From Canibacter oris (lineage in GTDB: Bacteria; Actinomycetota; Actinomycetes; Actinomycetales; Microbacteriaceae): a DNA stretch of 64,000 nucleotides. Positions within the stretch are counted from its first letter, which is position 1; the number at the start of each line of letters is the position of its first letter. The notes beneath the pieces are model-generated. The model ran no database searches. It saw only the letters and a program-made list of their open reading frames with translations, and was not told where the DNA came from. Positions 1 to 9,997 of this stretch are shown piece after piece. The stretch spans positions 19,008 to 83,007 of the forward strand of contig NZ_JACIFD010000009.1 of the NCBI RefSeq assembly GCF_014197205.1, written 5' to 3'. Position numbers and translations under genes: made by a program.

Positions 1-22
1 TGCGGCTGGATCACCTCCTTTC
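1..22 (+). rRNA. rrs: 16S rRNA, 3' end only
   Basis: The window opens with the universal 3' terminus of 16S rRNA, including the anti-Shine-Dalgarno core CCTCC. The rest of the gene lies before the window. The exact mature end is uncertain by one or two bases. Confidence 0.95.
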
Positions 23-483
23 TAAGGAGTATTTTTGCACTGGTTTCGTGAGCGTGGGTCTTACGGCTGGTGTTTGGGTGGAACATTTAGCAAGAAAACT
101 TTTCGTGCTGTGCTTGTCTGGTTAGTACGCTGCCTGTTTTGGTGGTTGGAGGGCTGGCTGGTGTTGGTGTGTTTGGTTGCGGGTGCATGCTGTTGGGGTT
201 CTGGGAGACCAGGGCTTGGCTGGTGGGCCCTTTTTTGGGGTTTGTTGGTTTGGTTCGGGTTTTCTTACGCTCCTTTGCTGGGCTGCTGTTTTTGGTGGTT
301 TGGTGTTGGGTGTGTTTGTACGTTGGAAACTACACAGTGGACGCGAGCATCTAGAATGACGCGAGCAATTTTTTTTGGGCCTTTTGGGGGTTTGAAGGGT
401 TTTGTTTGTGTTGTTTTATTTACTTATGGTCTAGATGAATGAAACAGTTTTTGTTTTGTTTGTTTTGATGTGATTTTGTTTGC
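23..483 (+). other. 16S-23S internal transcribed spacer
   Basis: About 460 bases between 16S and 23S. I see no tRNA cloverleaf here; Actinobacteria often lack spacer tRNAs. It is rich in G and T runs. Open frames inside it have a biased Trp/Gly/Phe/Leu composition and no ribosome binding site, so I do not call a gene. Confidence 0.85.
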
Positions 484-3592
<3,109 letters not shown>

Positions 3593-3764
3593 CACCCAAC
3601 CCTGGCAGGTAATCCTGTTAACGGGCGGGAGATAGAGAATCAAGTTAGTGTAACGATGTTCGCGTCTGCTTTGTGGTTTCGAACGTACAATGTTTTGTGC
3701 GTGGCCACAACACGGCAACCAGTTCATGTTTCGTGGACCGGCTGGTTGTTGGTGGTTTATAGGT

Positions 3765-3882
3765 TTGCGGTGGTTATAGCGTCAGGGAAACGCCCGGTCA
3801 CATTCCGAACCCGGAAGCTAAGGCTGACAGCGCCGATGGTACTGCACTCGGGAGGGTGTGGGAGAGTAGGACACCGCCGCAA
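3765..3882 (+). rRNA. rrf: 5S rRNA
   Basis: The 5S gene follows 23S by about 170 bases. Helix I pairs TGCGGTGG at the 5' end with CCGCCGCA at the 3' end, allowing one G-U pair. The internal CCCGGTCACATTCCGAACCCGG segment is characteristic. The three rRNAs form one standard operon. Confidence 0.95.
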
Positions 3883-3896
3883 TAAAAACTAAAGAA

Positions 3897-3942
3897 AGAG
3901 AGGGGGGTTGCTCTGTGATGGAGCAGCCCCCTCTTCTTTTTT
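3897..3942 (+). terminator. rRNA operon terminator
   Basis: A long hairpin (arms 3897-3913 and 3921-3934, G-rich then C-rich) is followed by a T run. It lies 15 bases after 5S and is a classic intrinsic terminator for the rRNA operon. Confidence 0.93.
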
Positions 3943-4096
3943 GTGTATACACGCATATACAGGCAACAACAACACAGCACAGAAAAACACCCCCCACCAC
4001 AGGGAGGGGGTCCAGTAGATTTATAGTGCCCCGGTTTGGGCTTCTGCCCAGTTGCGCCCTTGAAAGATGTGCAGCAGCTGAGACTTTGTTACCTCT

Positions 4097-4117
4097 AATT
4101 GATAACGGTTTTCAATT
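4097..4117 (+). promoter_or_regulatory. Zur-like palindrome
   Basis: Near-perfect 21-bp inverted repeat with arms AATTGATAAC and GTTTTCAATT, 16 bases before the start of the AztD-like gene. Shape, length and the TGA...TCA core fit actinobacterial Zur boxes. Assignment to Zur is inferred from the zinc-related downstream gene. Confidence 0.6.
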
Positions 4118-4133
4118 GAGTTACTATGGGGGT

Positions 4134-5384
4134 ATGAAAAAAATGAAACAGTTATTTGTGCTTGGCGCATCGGCTTCGCTATTGCTTGCTGGTTGCACCG
4201 CAGAAACCGCACATGAAGAGCACGTAGATCATGGTCACGGGGTTGTTACTCCAGAAAACTTTACTGAGGTGGCAAGCCTTGAGCGTCGCGCTGTGTTGGC
4301 TGTTGACGGGGGTCTGATGACGGTTAATCTAGCCACCGGTGAAATTGTTAACGAGGTGGCGCACGAGGGCTTCCTGCGCCTTGATCAAGCGGGCGACAAC
4401 CGGCACCTGCTAGTCACCGCGGGAGATGAGTTTAAACTGTTTGATGCGGGTCTTGTCGCAGAAAAGCACGACGATCACTACCACTACTTCCAGGGTGATC
4501 CACAGCTCACAAATATTAGCTTCAAAGCGCCTAAAGCCGGGCACGTGGTGGTGCATGACGGCTACACCACGCTGTTCGCTGACGGTGATGGCAGCTACCA
4601 GGTGGTAGAGACCGAGCACATCGCGCACGCTGGCGAGGAGACGCAAAAAGCGAGCACCGGCGCCGCGCACCACGGGGTTGCATTGCGCCTCAGCGATGGA
4701 AGCCTGTTCCACACCGAGGGAACAACCGAGTCGCGCTCCGTGCTGAAAGTTACTAAAGACGGTAAGACCGTTGCTGAAACTGCTGACTGCCCGGGCAGTC
4801 ACGGGGAAGCAACAGCGCAGCCCAACGCGGGCGGCGATGTAGTGGTGATGGGCTGCACCAACGGGCCGTTTGTGTATAAAGACGGCGCTTTCCATAAGGT
4901 GCCTGTTAACGACGCTTACGCACGCTCTGGGAACCTGGCAGGTAGCGAGCAGTCACCTATCGTGTTGGGTGACTATAAGGTGGACAAAGACGCGGAGCCG
5001 GTGGAGCGCCCAACCCGTGTCGCCCTGATTAACACCGAAAATGTATCACTGCAGCTGGTAGAACTCGGCTCTGCTTACTGGTTCCGCTCTCTGGGTCGGG
5101 GCCCTGCCGGCGAAGGCCTGGTGCTCACCTATGATGGCAACCTCAACGTCATCGACCAGAACAGCGGCGAGGTGACTAAGCGCGTGCCTGTAATTTCAGA
5201 GTGGCAAGAAAAAGATGACTGGCAGGAGCCGGGGCCGATTCTGAAAGTATCAGGCAGTTGGGGTTACGTCACAGACGCGGTCAAAAATGAGCTGGTGGTG
5301 GTTGACCTGACCTCCTTTGAGGTTACGAAACGAATCCCACTGTCTAAGCCTGTTGTGGAAATGGAAATCGTGTCGGGTAAATAA
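4134..5384 (+). CDS. aztD: AztD-like zinc metallochaperone lipoprotein
   Basis: A 416-residue secreted lipoprotein that probably carries Zn(II) outside the membrane and hands it to an uptake system. The start ATG at 4134 follows a GGGGG tract and gives a signal peptide ending in lipobox LLAGC (Cys21); the frame stays open further upstream into the rRNA terminator, which is rejected. Histidine clusters at residues 27-35 and 112-117 and a repetitive beta-rich body resemble the beta-propeller AztD chaperones. AztD normally accompanies the AztABC transporter, but no transporter lies next to it. The Zur-like palindrome upstream suggests induction by zinc shortage. Family assignment is from recalled similarity; the metal is inferred. 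Confidence 0.75.
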   Translation: MKKMKQLFVLGASASLLLAGCTAETAHEEHVDHGHGVVTPENFTEVASLERRAVLAVDGGLMTVNLATGEIVNEVAHEGFLRLDQAGDNRHLLVTAGDEFKLFDAGLVAEKHDDHYHYFQGDPQLTNISFKAPKAGHVVVHDGYTTLFADGDGSYQVVETEHIAHAGEETQKASTGAAHHGVALRLSDGSLFHTEGTTESRSVLKVTKDGKTVAETADCPGSHGEATAQPNAGGDVVVMGCTNGPFVYKDGAFHKVPVNDAYARSGNLAGSEQSPIVLGDYKVDKDAEPVERPTRVALINTENVSLQLVELGSAYWFRSLGRGPAGEGLVLTYDGNLNVIDQNSGEVTKRVPVISEWQEKDDWQEPGPILKVSGSWGYVTDAVKNELVVVDLTSFEVTKRIPLSKPVVEMEIVSGK

Positions 5385-5400
5385 TCCTTGAATATAAGCT

Positions 5401-5450
5401 ACGTCGCGAGTCTGGTTGTGGTGTTACCAGGCTCGCGACGTGCTGTTTTG
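5401..5450 (+). terminator. terminator after aztD-like gene
   Basis: Arms 5401-5416 and 5426-5441 pair over 16 bp with one G-T pair and are followed by TGCTGTTTT. It separates two convergent genes and may serve both. Confidence 0.85.
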
Positions 5451-5509
5451 TAAAGTTCCGGAGCGGATCCGGGAAGGTTTTGCCCATTGTGCTAGTGCGA
5501 GTTTAATGT

Positions 5510-6127
5510 TTAAGGTGCGTTTTGTGCACCGAACCGAAACGCCCAGGAAGCGGAATAATGATTGATACCGGCTGCTCTATCTGCGCTCTCAGCTGTCGGG
5601 TAAACCGCAGTTAAAACATTCATGCCCTGCGATAAGAGGCTACTGTCAATGGTGATGTGGGTTGCCTCAGCAGACAGCTGATAGTGACATTTGGAATGTG
5701 GATCCGCCACACACTGCGTGCTGCTGTCAGGCGCATTGCTGGTTGGAATGCCGCTTTCGGACAGTGTGCTGAAGGTCGCAAAGTATAAATCCATAGGATT
5801 GCGGGCGGTGGTTAAAGTTATGTGCAGCGCGCCATCGGGCTGTGGCAGGAAAGTGATCGGCAGCGTGCTTTCGTCAACGTTTTCATTGGTGCGCAGCTGA
5901 CCATCGATGCGCCAGATACTGCTCGTCAGGAGTAGTGTCTCATCGCCGACACTAGCTGTGGGCGGTGTTTTCTCAGGCGGGAAATAATCTTGAAACTGTG
6001 TTGTGTCAGTTGTCTGCATTGCGGTTAAATCTTCCTGTTGTGCGCAGCCGGCCACAAGCAGCGTGGCAGCAGCGGTTAATGACATGATTAGCGCCGGTCT
6101 GGTTCTTATTGAGCAGCTGTATGACAT
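5510..6127 (-). CDS. putative secreted lipoprotein, unknown function
   Basis: 205 residues. The N-terminus has Arg-containing basic residues, a hydrophobic stretch and lipobox LLVAGC with lipid-accepting Cys28, so it should be exported and anchored to the outer face of the membrane. The mature part has no motif I recognise; two Cys (in QCVADPHSKC) could form a disulfide. A perfect TATAAT lies 7 bases before the ATG, implying an almost leaderless mRNA. It converges on the AztD-like gene, with the shared hairpin between them. Confidence 0.75.
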   Translation of the reverse strand: MSYSCSIRTRPALIMSLTAAATLLVAGCAQQEDLTAMQTTDTTQFQDYFPPEKTPPTASVGDETLLLTSSIWRIDGQLRTNENVDESTLPITFLPQPDGALHITLTTARNPMDLYFATFSTLSESGIPTSNAPDSSTQCVADPHSKCHYQLSAEATHITIDSSLLSQGMNVLTAVYPTAESADRAAGINHYSASWAFRFGAQNAP

Positions 6128-6134
6128 GGGTCAA

Positions 6135-6140
6135 ATTATA
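6135..6140 (-). promoter_or_regulatory. -10 box of lipoprotein gene
   Basis: TATAAT read on the minus strand, with 7 bases between it and the ATG at 6127. The transcript would start one base before the start codon. Confidence 0.6.
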
Positions 6141-6192
6141 GTAGTCCGGAAACTGTGAGATAGGCTAGCTAAGGTGTTAAAATTTGAGAGTT

Positions 6193-6265
6193 GCCCCAGT
6201 AGCTCAGTGGATAGAGCACTTCTCTCCTAAAGAAGGTGTCGTAGGTTCGATTCCTATCTGGGGCG
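6193..6265 (+). tRNA. tRNA-Arg (anticodon CCT)
   Basis: A 73-base cloverleaf: acceptor GCCCCAG/CTGGGGC, D stem GCTC/GAGC, anticodon stem CTTCT/AGAAG with loop CTCCTAA (anticodon CCT), T stem GTAGG/CCTAT with loop TTCGATT. It borders the integrative element to its right, and tRNA genes are common attachment sites. Confidence 0.95.
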
Positions 6266-6865
6266 CAACACAAAACCCCAGGTCAGAGTGGGAAAACACA
6301 AACCGCCACGCACGGGCGAACGGCCATAACATGGGGCTTGTGTCTTATATGTGTCTTAAACGAAACGAAAACCCGGGGGCAAACCACCCTCCCCGCGCCC
6401 ATTTCCTGACCTCGGTCGTCCCGGTCAGCATTTCGCGGTGTGCGTGACTCTGAGGGGTATTTTTTAGCGCCTAGCCGCCGTCTACACGCCTAAAGGGTAT
6501 CCACCCGTTAGACTCCCTTTCAGCGCCTGTTTGGTGTGCTGTGTTTCTGGTCTGCGAGCGCCGCGCCCGTTTAGTGTTTTGCTCTTTTTTGAGCTAAAGT
6601 CTTCGGGGTTTCTTCCATTTGTGGAATAAAGTCCAGGGGCAACGTTTCGTTACACCCCTTTAATGGGGGGTGGTGTTTTGCCGCCCCCTTTAGGTGGGTG
6701 GGGTGTCAATAATGTTTACGCCCTGCCGCGGGGTCGTGAAACGCTACCCCGTATGTGTTGCCCTAAGTTCGGCTTAGCCCGCCCGAGTATATGGACAAAA
6801 ACGTCCCTATACCCTCACTACTAATGAGGGCACGGCACTATGCGCTCGCAATTGAGCCGGTACAT
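6266..6865. other. non-coding left part of the integrative element
   Basis: About 600 bases with no credible gene. It contains several inverted repeats, notably 6788-6811, and C/G-rich runs near 6650-6710 (ACCCCTTTAATGGGGGGT and CCCCCTTTAGGTGGGTGGGG) that could fold. Such a stretch next to a tRNA might hold the attachment site or regulatory RNA of the element, but I cannot assign a function. Confidence 0.5.
6788..6811. repeat. 24-bp inverted repeat
   Basis: Arms TATATGGAC and GTCCCTATA around an AAAAAC loop. It may be a protein binding site or short hairpin in the element's non-coding end. Confidence 0.55.
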
Positions 6866-6904
6866 GAGAAAACCCGCCAGAAAACCATTAAGCTCTCTGG
6901 CGGG
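6866..6904 (-). terminator. terminator of element cassette
   Basis: Stem CCCGCCAG (6873-6880) pairs with CTGGCGGG (6897-6904). Read on the minus strand the hairpin is followed by TTTTCTC. It ends the four-gene minus-strand cassette that starts at 8256. Confidence 0.8.
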
Positions 6905-6915
6905 CTGTTAGATGT

Positions 6916-7098
6916 TTAAAGCCTGCTCCTGGGCGCCCGATATTTTTCCCGATATTCGACAGTCTCAGCTAATGACATCAACTCCCGAGCATGAGCCCAG
7001 TCACTCGCCACAACCTGCCGCCGTAAACGCCCCGCATGGTCGTAAAACTTCATCAAAGGCTGTCTAGAACCAGTGATGATACACACTCGCCAAAACAT
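6916..7098 (-). CDS. small hypothetical protein of element
   Basis: 60 residues, rich in Arg and aromatic residues, no recognised domain. Its ATG overlaps the stop of the preceding gene by one base (TAATG) and the gene ends just before a terminator, so it looks like the last gene of a translationally coupled cassette. Function unknown. Confidence 0.55.
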   Translation of the reverse strand: MFWRVCIITGSRQPLMKFYDHAGRLRRQVVASDWAHARELMSLAETVEYREKYRAPRSRL

Positions 7099-7865
7099 TA
7101 ACCACCTCCAAAACCGCTACGAGTGAGATTTTGTCCGCGGACGTTAATTAAGGCTTGCCAACTGCCGCCGCCCGGGTAGTGGTCTGCATCAAGCACTCCC
7201 AGCTCGTGCAGCTCGCCCTCTAAGTCATGCAGAGTGTTCAAATCTGACGTTGAGGTTATCGCTTGTCGATAATGCTCCGCTTGCTCATTCGTTAGCTGAT
7301 TGTTTGTTTTAATTTTTTCATCGTCCCCTCTTTGTATTTGATTTAGATTTGATTTAATTTGATTTGATTTAATTTGACTCACGCGTGAGTCACGCGTGAC
7401 ACCCCCTGTGACACTCTGCTGATGTTCCGCACGCACCAATTGCCCGTTATCCACCGCTGCCTGTAACTGACGCCCTTTTTCAAGCTCCTGCTTTTCCCTA
7501 GCTCTTTTATTGCGTTGGCGGTTGGTTGCGTTTTTACGGTTAACCCGTATCTTTTCCATTGCTGTCTGTCCTAGCCCGCCCTCGGTAAGAGGGTCAAGCC
7601 AGCGCGGGAATGTCACCGTGTCGCCGTCCAAGCGCACATATCCGACTTGCTCAAGCTCAGCGAGCCCTTGTCTAATATCTGCCGCTGTTTGCTCGTCAAG
7701 CGGCATTGTGCGCCTTATCTGTGTCACGTTAGTTGTCCCGTCTGTTTCTGCACGCATTGTGACTAACATGGCTTGCATTAGCGCTGCCCGGGCTGCTGTC
7801 GATAGTCCGCAGAACGTTTCGGAGTTCAATAAAGCTATGGGTAAATTAACTACAATTCCAGCCAT
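7098..7865 (-). CDS. phage replication-organizer-like protein
   Basis: 255 residues. The first ~90 look like a winged-helix domain of the type found in phage and plasmid replication proteins; a basic segment (about 110-130, RKNATNRQRNKRAREK) follows, then a spacer with the repeat QIKSN twice, then a conserved-looking C-terminus. That layout resembles replisome organizers that bind an origin inside their own gene, and the DNA for the spacer does carry 15-bp repeats and palindromes. No catalytic motif is visible, so it would bind DNA rather than nick it. Both ends overlap neighbours by one base. Replication role is inferred. Confidence 0.55.
   Translation of the reverse strand: MAGIVVNLPIALLNSETFCGLSTAARAALMQAMLVTMRAETDGTTNVTQIRRTMPLDEQTAADIRQGLAELEQVGYVRLDGDTVTFPRWLDPLTEGGLGQTAMEKIRVNRKNATNRQRNKRAREKQELEKGRQLQAAVDNGQLVRAEHQQSVTGGVTRDSRVSQIKSNQIKSNLNQIQRGDDEKIKTNNQLTNEQAEHYRQAITSTSDLNTLHDLEGELHELGVLDADHYPGGGSWQALINVRGQNLTRSGFGGG
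7346..7375. repeat. two exact 15-bp tandem repeats (iteron-like)
   Basis: GATTTGATTTAATTT occurs twice in a row, with a degenerate third copy just before it. The AT-rich run lies inside the replication-organizer-like gene and encodes QIKSN twice. Confidence 0.8.
7376..7400. repeat. overlapping palindromes next to iteron-like repeats
   Basis: GACTCACGCGTGAGTC (7376-7391) is a perfect 16-bp palindrome and GTCACGCGTGAC (7389-7400) a perfect 12-bp palindrome overlapping it. They directly follow the 15-bp repeats, an arrangement expected of an origin or operator. Confidence 0.8.
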
Positions 7866-8068
7866 TATTCACCTCCATTGCTGCTGTTTCCTAGCTTTAG
7901 GTCACTGGCTCTCATGAGCTGCCCGCCGCTATCTTTAATCAGCTGGTCAATGGTTGTGTGGCGCTCGCAATTACCCAATGGGTGCGATTCGCCATATGGA
8001 CGCGATATAATGGAGGTGGTCTTTGCCTCGCTGGTGTTTCCCTGGCGGGGTTTATTTTTTACGTTCAT
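7865..8068 (-). CDS. small hypothetical protein of element
   Basis: 67 residues, polar, no recognised domain or membrane segment. Start and stop each overlap a neighbour by one base (TAATG on both sides), strong support for expression with the cassette despite the lack of a known family. Confidence 0.5.
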   Translation of the reverse strand: MNVKNKPRQGNTSEAKTTSIISRPYGESHPLGNCERHTTIDQLIKDSGGQLMRASDLKLGNSSNGGE

Positions 8069-8256
8069 TAGCAGCCCGCCCCCTCATTCGCCAGGCGTTC
8101 AATCTCGCTGGCTTTAATCACATAACGTGACCCAATTTTTACCGCGTGGAGTTTCCCCGCGTAAATGAGTTTCCGCAGCGTTTTAGGGGATACGCTCAAC
8201 ATTTCCGCTGCTTGCATAATCCCGTACGCTAAAGGCTTCACGGTGTTTGTTTTCAT
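8068..8256 (-). CDS. excisionase/MerR-type HTH DNA-binding protein
   Basis: 62 residues forming one helix-turn-helix: MQAAEMLSVSPKTLRKLIYAGKL followed by the wing (VKIGSRYVIKASEIERL) matches the excisionase-like HTH_17 fold. Such proteins act as recombination directionality factors or small regulators in mobile elements. It is the first gene of the cassette, with a TAAGGG ribosome binding site and a terminator just upstream. Whether it serves as excisionase for the truncated integrase is inference. Confidence 0.75.
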   Translation of the reverse strand: MKTNTVKPLAYGIMQAAEMLSVSPKTLRKLIYAGKLHAVKIGSRYVIKASEIERLANEGAGC

Positions 8257-8296
8257 TTCATGCCCTTACAACATCAGGGGCGTGTGTTGCGGGTAT

Positions 8297-8352
8297 GAAA
8301 AAAGCGAACCACGAAACACACACCCAAAACTTGAATGTGTTTCATGGCTCGC
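8297..8352 (-). terminator. terminator of element gene 8443-9165
   Basis: Arms GCGAACCACGAAACAC (8304-8319) and GTGTTTCATGGCTCGC (8337-8352) pair at 14 of 16 positions. On the minus strand the hairpin runs into TTTTTTCAT, an intrinsic terminator. A second short hairpin, CCTGAAAA/TTTTCAGG, lies at 8371-8390. Confidence 0.8.
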
Positions 8353-8442
8353 TTTATCGGGCGAGCTAAACCTGAAAACTATTTTTCAGGCAACCAAAAA
8401 AACAATAGCATACTATCACCTGCTATGCCCTGTCCTAGCCTG

Positions 8443-9165
8443 TTAGCTCCTAACGTGCGGGTCTTGTAATTCGTCGTAGCGTGCTCGTATTTCTTCCCAC
8501 TCTTTCCCCTGTAATGGTGGAACTTCACGTGAATATCCTCCGGCATCAAAATTGATTAAGTCCCCTGGCTCAAGTGTGAAGATTTCACCGCCCGCAAACC
8601 TCAACTCAGAGAGATAATGGAAAGCAATAAAATCGGGTATTCCATGGCTACGCGATACCTCTAAACCTGCCCGTGCTCTCTTTGTAAAATCTTTCAACAT
8701 AGATACCCATTCAGGGTCATAAGCTGATGACTTGCCAGAAAACCCAAACGCTAATACCGTGCTGCTGCATGCCTTGGGGTCTAAAAGACCCGACACCTTA
8801 CAGCCCGGCGCGCCGCAAGTAATCACATAGCGGTTAAAAGAAACGCCCGCCGGAGTGGTAATCCGGTGTAATTTCATGCTCATACTTTTTGCCGCCGGGT
8901 TTCTAGAATTTTTCACCTGTCCAGGAATTAAAAACGCTTTCGCACCTTTATTAAGCTGCCCAAGTATGCACGCTGTTTCAATAGTTATTATCAATAATTC
9001 TGCGCTAGTTTTCCGATGTCCTTTGCTGCCACCTACGCAATGCAAACTAATTTTCAACGCTGGGACTCTCTCCCGAAAATCTTCCATCGGTACAGCCAGC
9101 AAACCTTCTAACTGCTGCTCTGACTGTATTACGCAATCAGAGAGAATAACATCACTGCTAGACAT
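8443..9165 (-). CDS. hypothetical protein of element
   Basis: 240 residues from ATG 9165; a GTG at 9171 is an alternative but lies too close to the GGGGGTGG ribosome binding site. Mostly soluble, with a Cys-containing segment (ITCGAPGCKVSG) and a Glu/Tyr-rich C-terminus (EWEEIRARYDEL). I do not recognise a family. It is its own unit: terminator downstream and about 280 bases of apparently non-coding DNA upstream. As the only unassigned, intact, mid-sized cargo gene of the element it is the best candidate for an accessory function. Confidence 0.6.
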   Translation of the reverse strand: MSSSDVILSDCVIQSEQQLEGLLAVPMEDFRERVPALKISLHCVGGSKGHRKTSAELLIITIETACILGQLNKGAKAFLIPGQVKNSRNPAAKSMSMKLHRITTPAGVSFNRYVITCGAPGCKVSGLLDPKACSSTVLAFGFSGKSSAYDPEWVSMLKDFTKRARAGLEVSRSHGIPDFIAFHYLSELRFAGGEIFTLEPGDLINFDAGGYSREVPPLQGKEWEEIRARYDELQDPHVRS

Positions 9166-9446
9166 ATTCACGCCACCCCCACAGCCATGACCCGCTACAC
9201 GTTGCCCAAAAAATCCAACACCTAAAAACCCGCCCCACCAACCACGGTCTGGGGTAGAGTTCCCCCTCCGTATTTGTGCTCCCTATCGCGTGCGCGCGCG
9301 TTGGCGCTCTGTCTGGTGGTGCTGTCCCCTTAAAAACACCGTCTATGTAGTATTCGCCCTTAAACATATTTAACATAATTGCAGATGTGACCGTACGATG
9401 AGGGCGCCGCCGTGACCCGTCACTCATGTCGCTATCGAACAGCGCG

Positions 9447-9997
9447 CTAAAACCCCATACGGGTTAATACTTTAACCGTCTCAGACACCGCCGATTGCAG
9501 CTGCCGCAACTTAGCCAAAGTCACATAATCCTGCTCGCCAGTAGACGAAAACACTAGGTCATCCTCAAAGTAAAAAAACCGCTGCCCTTTATCATCAGCT
9601 ACAAACGTAGAGCCCCAATCCGTAGGCACGGTAAACAATGGCACGCCAGGTCTTACTGCTTCCTTAAAAAGCCGTTCCTGCTTCAAAACTTGATATTTCG
9701 ACACCTTTGGGTGCAACTTCCCGTTTTGCTGCAGCCGCTTCAACAGCGCATAATATTCGCGGGTCATTTGCGTTATATCAGCGCATAATATTCGCGGGTC
9801 ATTTGCGTTATATCAGCGCATAAACCGTTCAAGTATTCGCAGTCGTCATATTCGCCGCGCGTGGTGCGCCGCCACTCTGAAACGTGCGTTAGCCGCCCAC
9901 CTGTCAGCTCAAAACGCCACACCATAATATGCCCTATGCGCCACTCATCAAGCTCAGCATTAGTCTTATTAGCTTCACTGGTAGGTAAACTGCTCAT
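9447..9997 (-). pseudogene. element gene split by 35-bp tandem duplication
   Basis: Two adjacent frames (9773-9997, ending MTREYYALI; 9447-9767, starting MTREYYALLKRL) share the same seven-residue junction. Between them a 35-bp segment is exactly duplicated. Removing one copy leaves 516 bases, one uninterrupted frame of about 171 residues, so this is a single gene frameshifted by the duplication (35 is not a multiple of three). The start ATG overlaps the integrase stop by four bases (ATGA), so the two were co-translated. The reconstructed protein is acidic at both ends with no recognised domain. Confidence 0.85.
9745..9814. repeat. 35-bp exact tandem duplication
   Basis: Units 9745-9779 and 9780-9814 are identical, and the first eight bases of a third unit follow (9815-9822). 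Slippage or recombination between copies would restore or break the reading frame of the host gene. Confidence 0.95.

Noticed and set aside
35..442. Open frames of 60-135 codons in the 16S-23S spacer
   Set aside because: Extremely Trp/Gly/Phe/Leu-rich translation, no ribosome binding site, lies inside an rRNA transcript.
7346..7400. Short tandem repeats as a possible CRISPR array
   Set aside because: Units are directly adjacent without spacers and lie in a coding sequence; no cas genes in the window.
9158..9427. 89-codon frame between element genes
   Set aside because: Unusual composition (WIFWATCSGSWLWGW), no ribosome binding site, overlaps the start region of the next gene. Probably non-coding.
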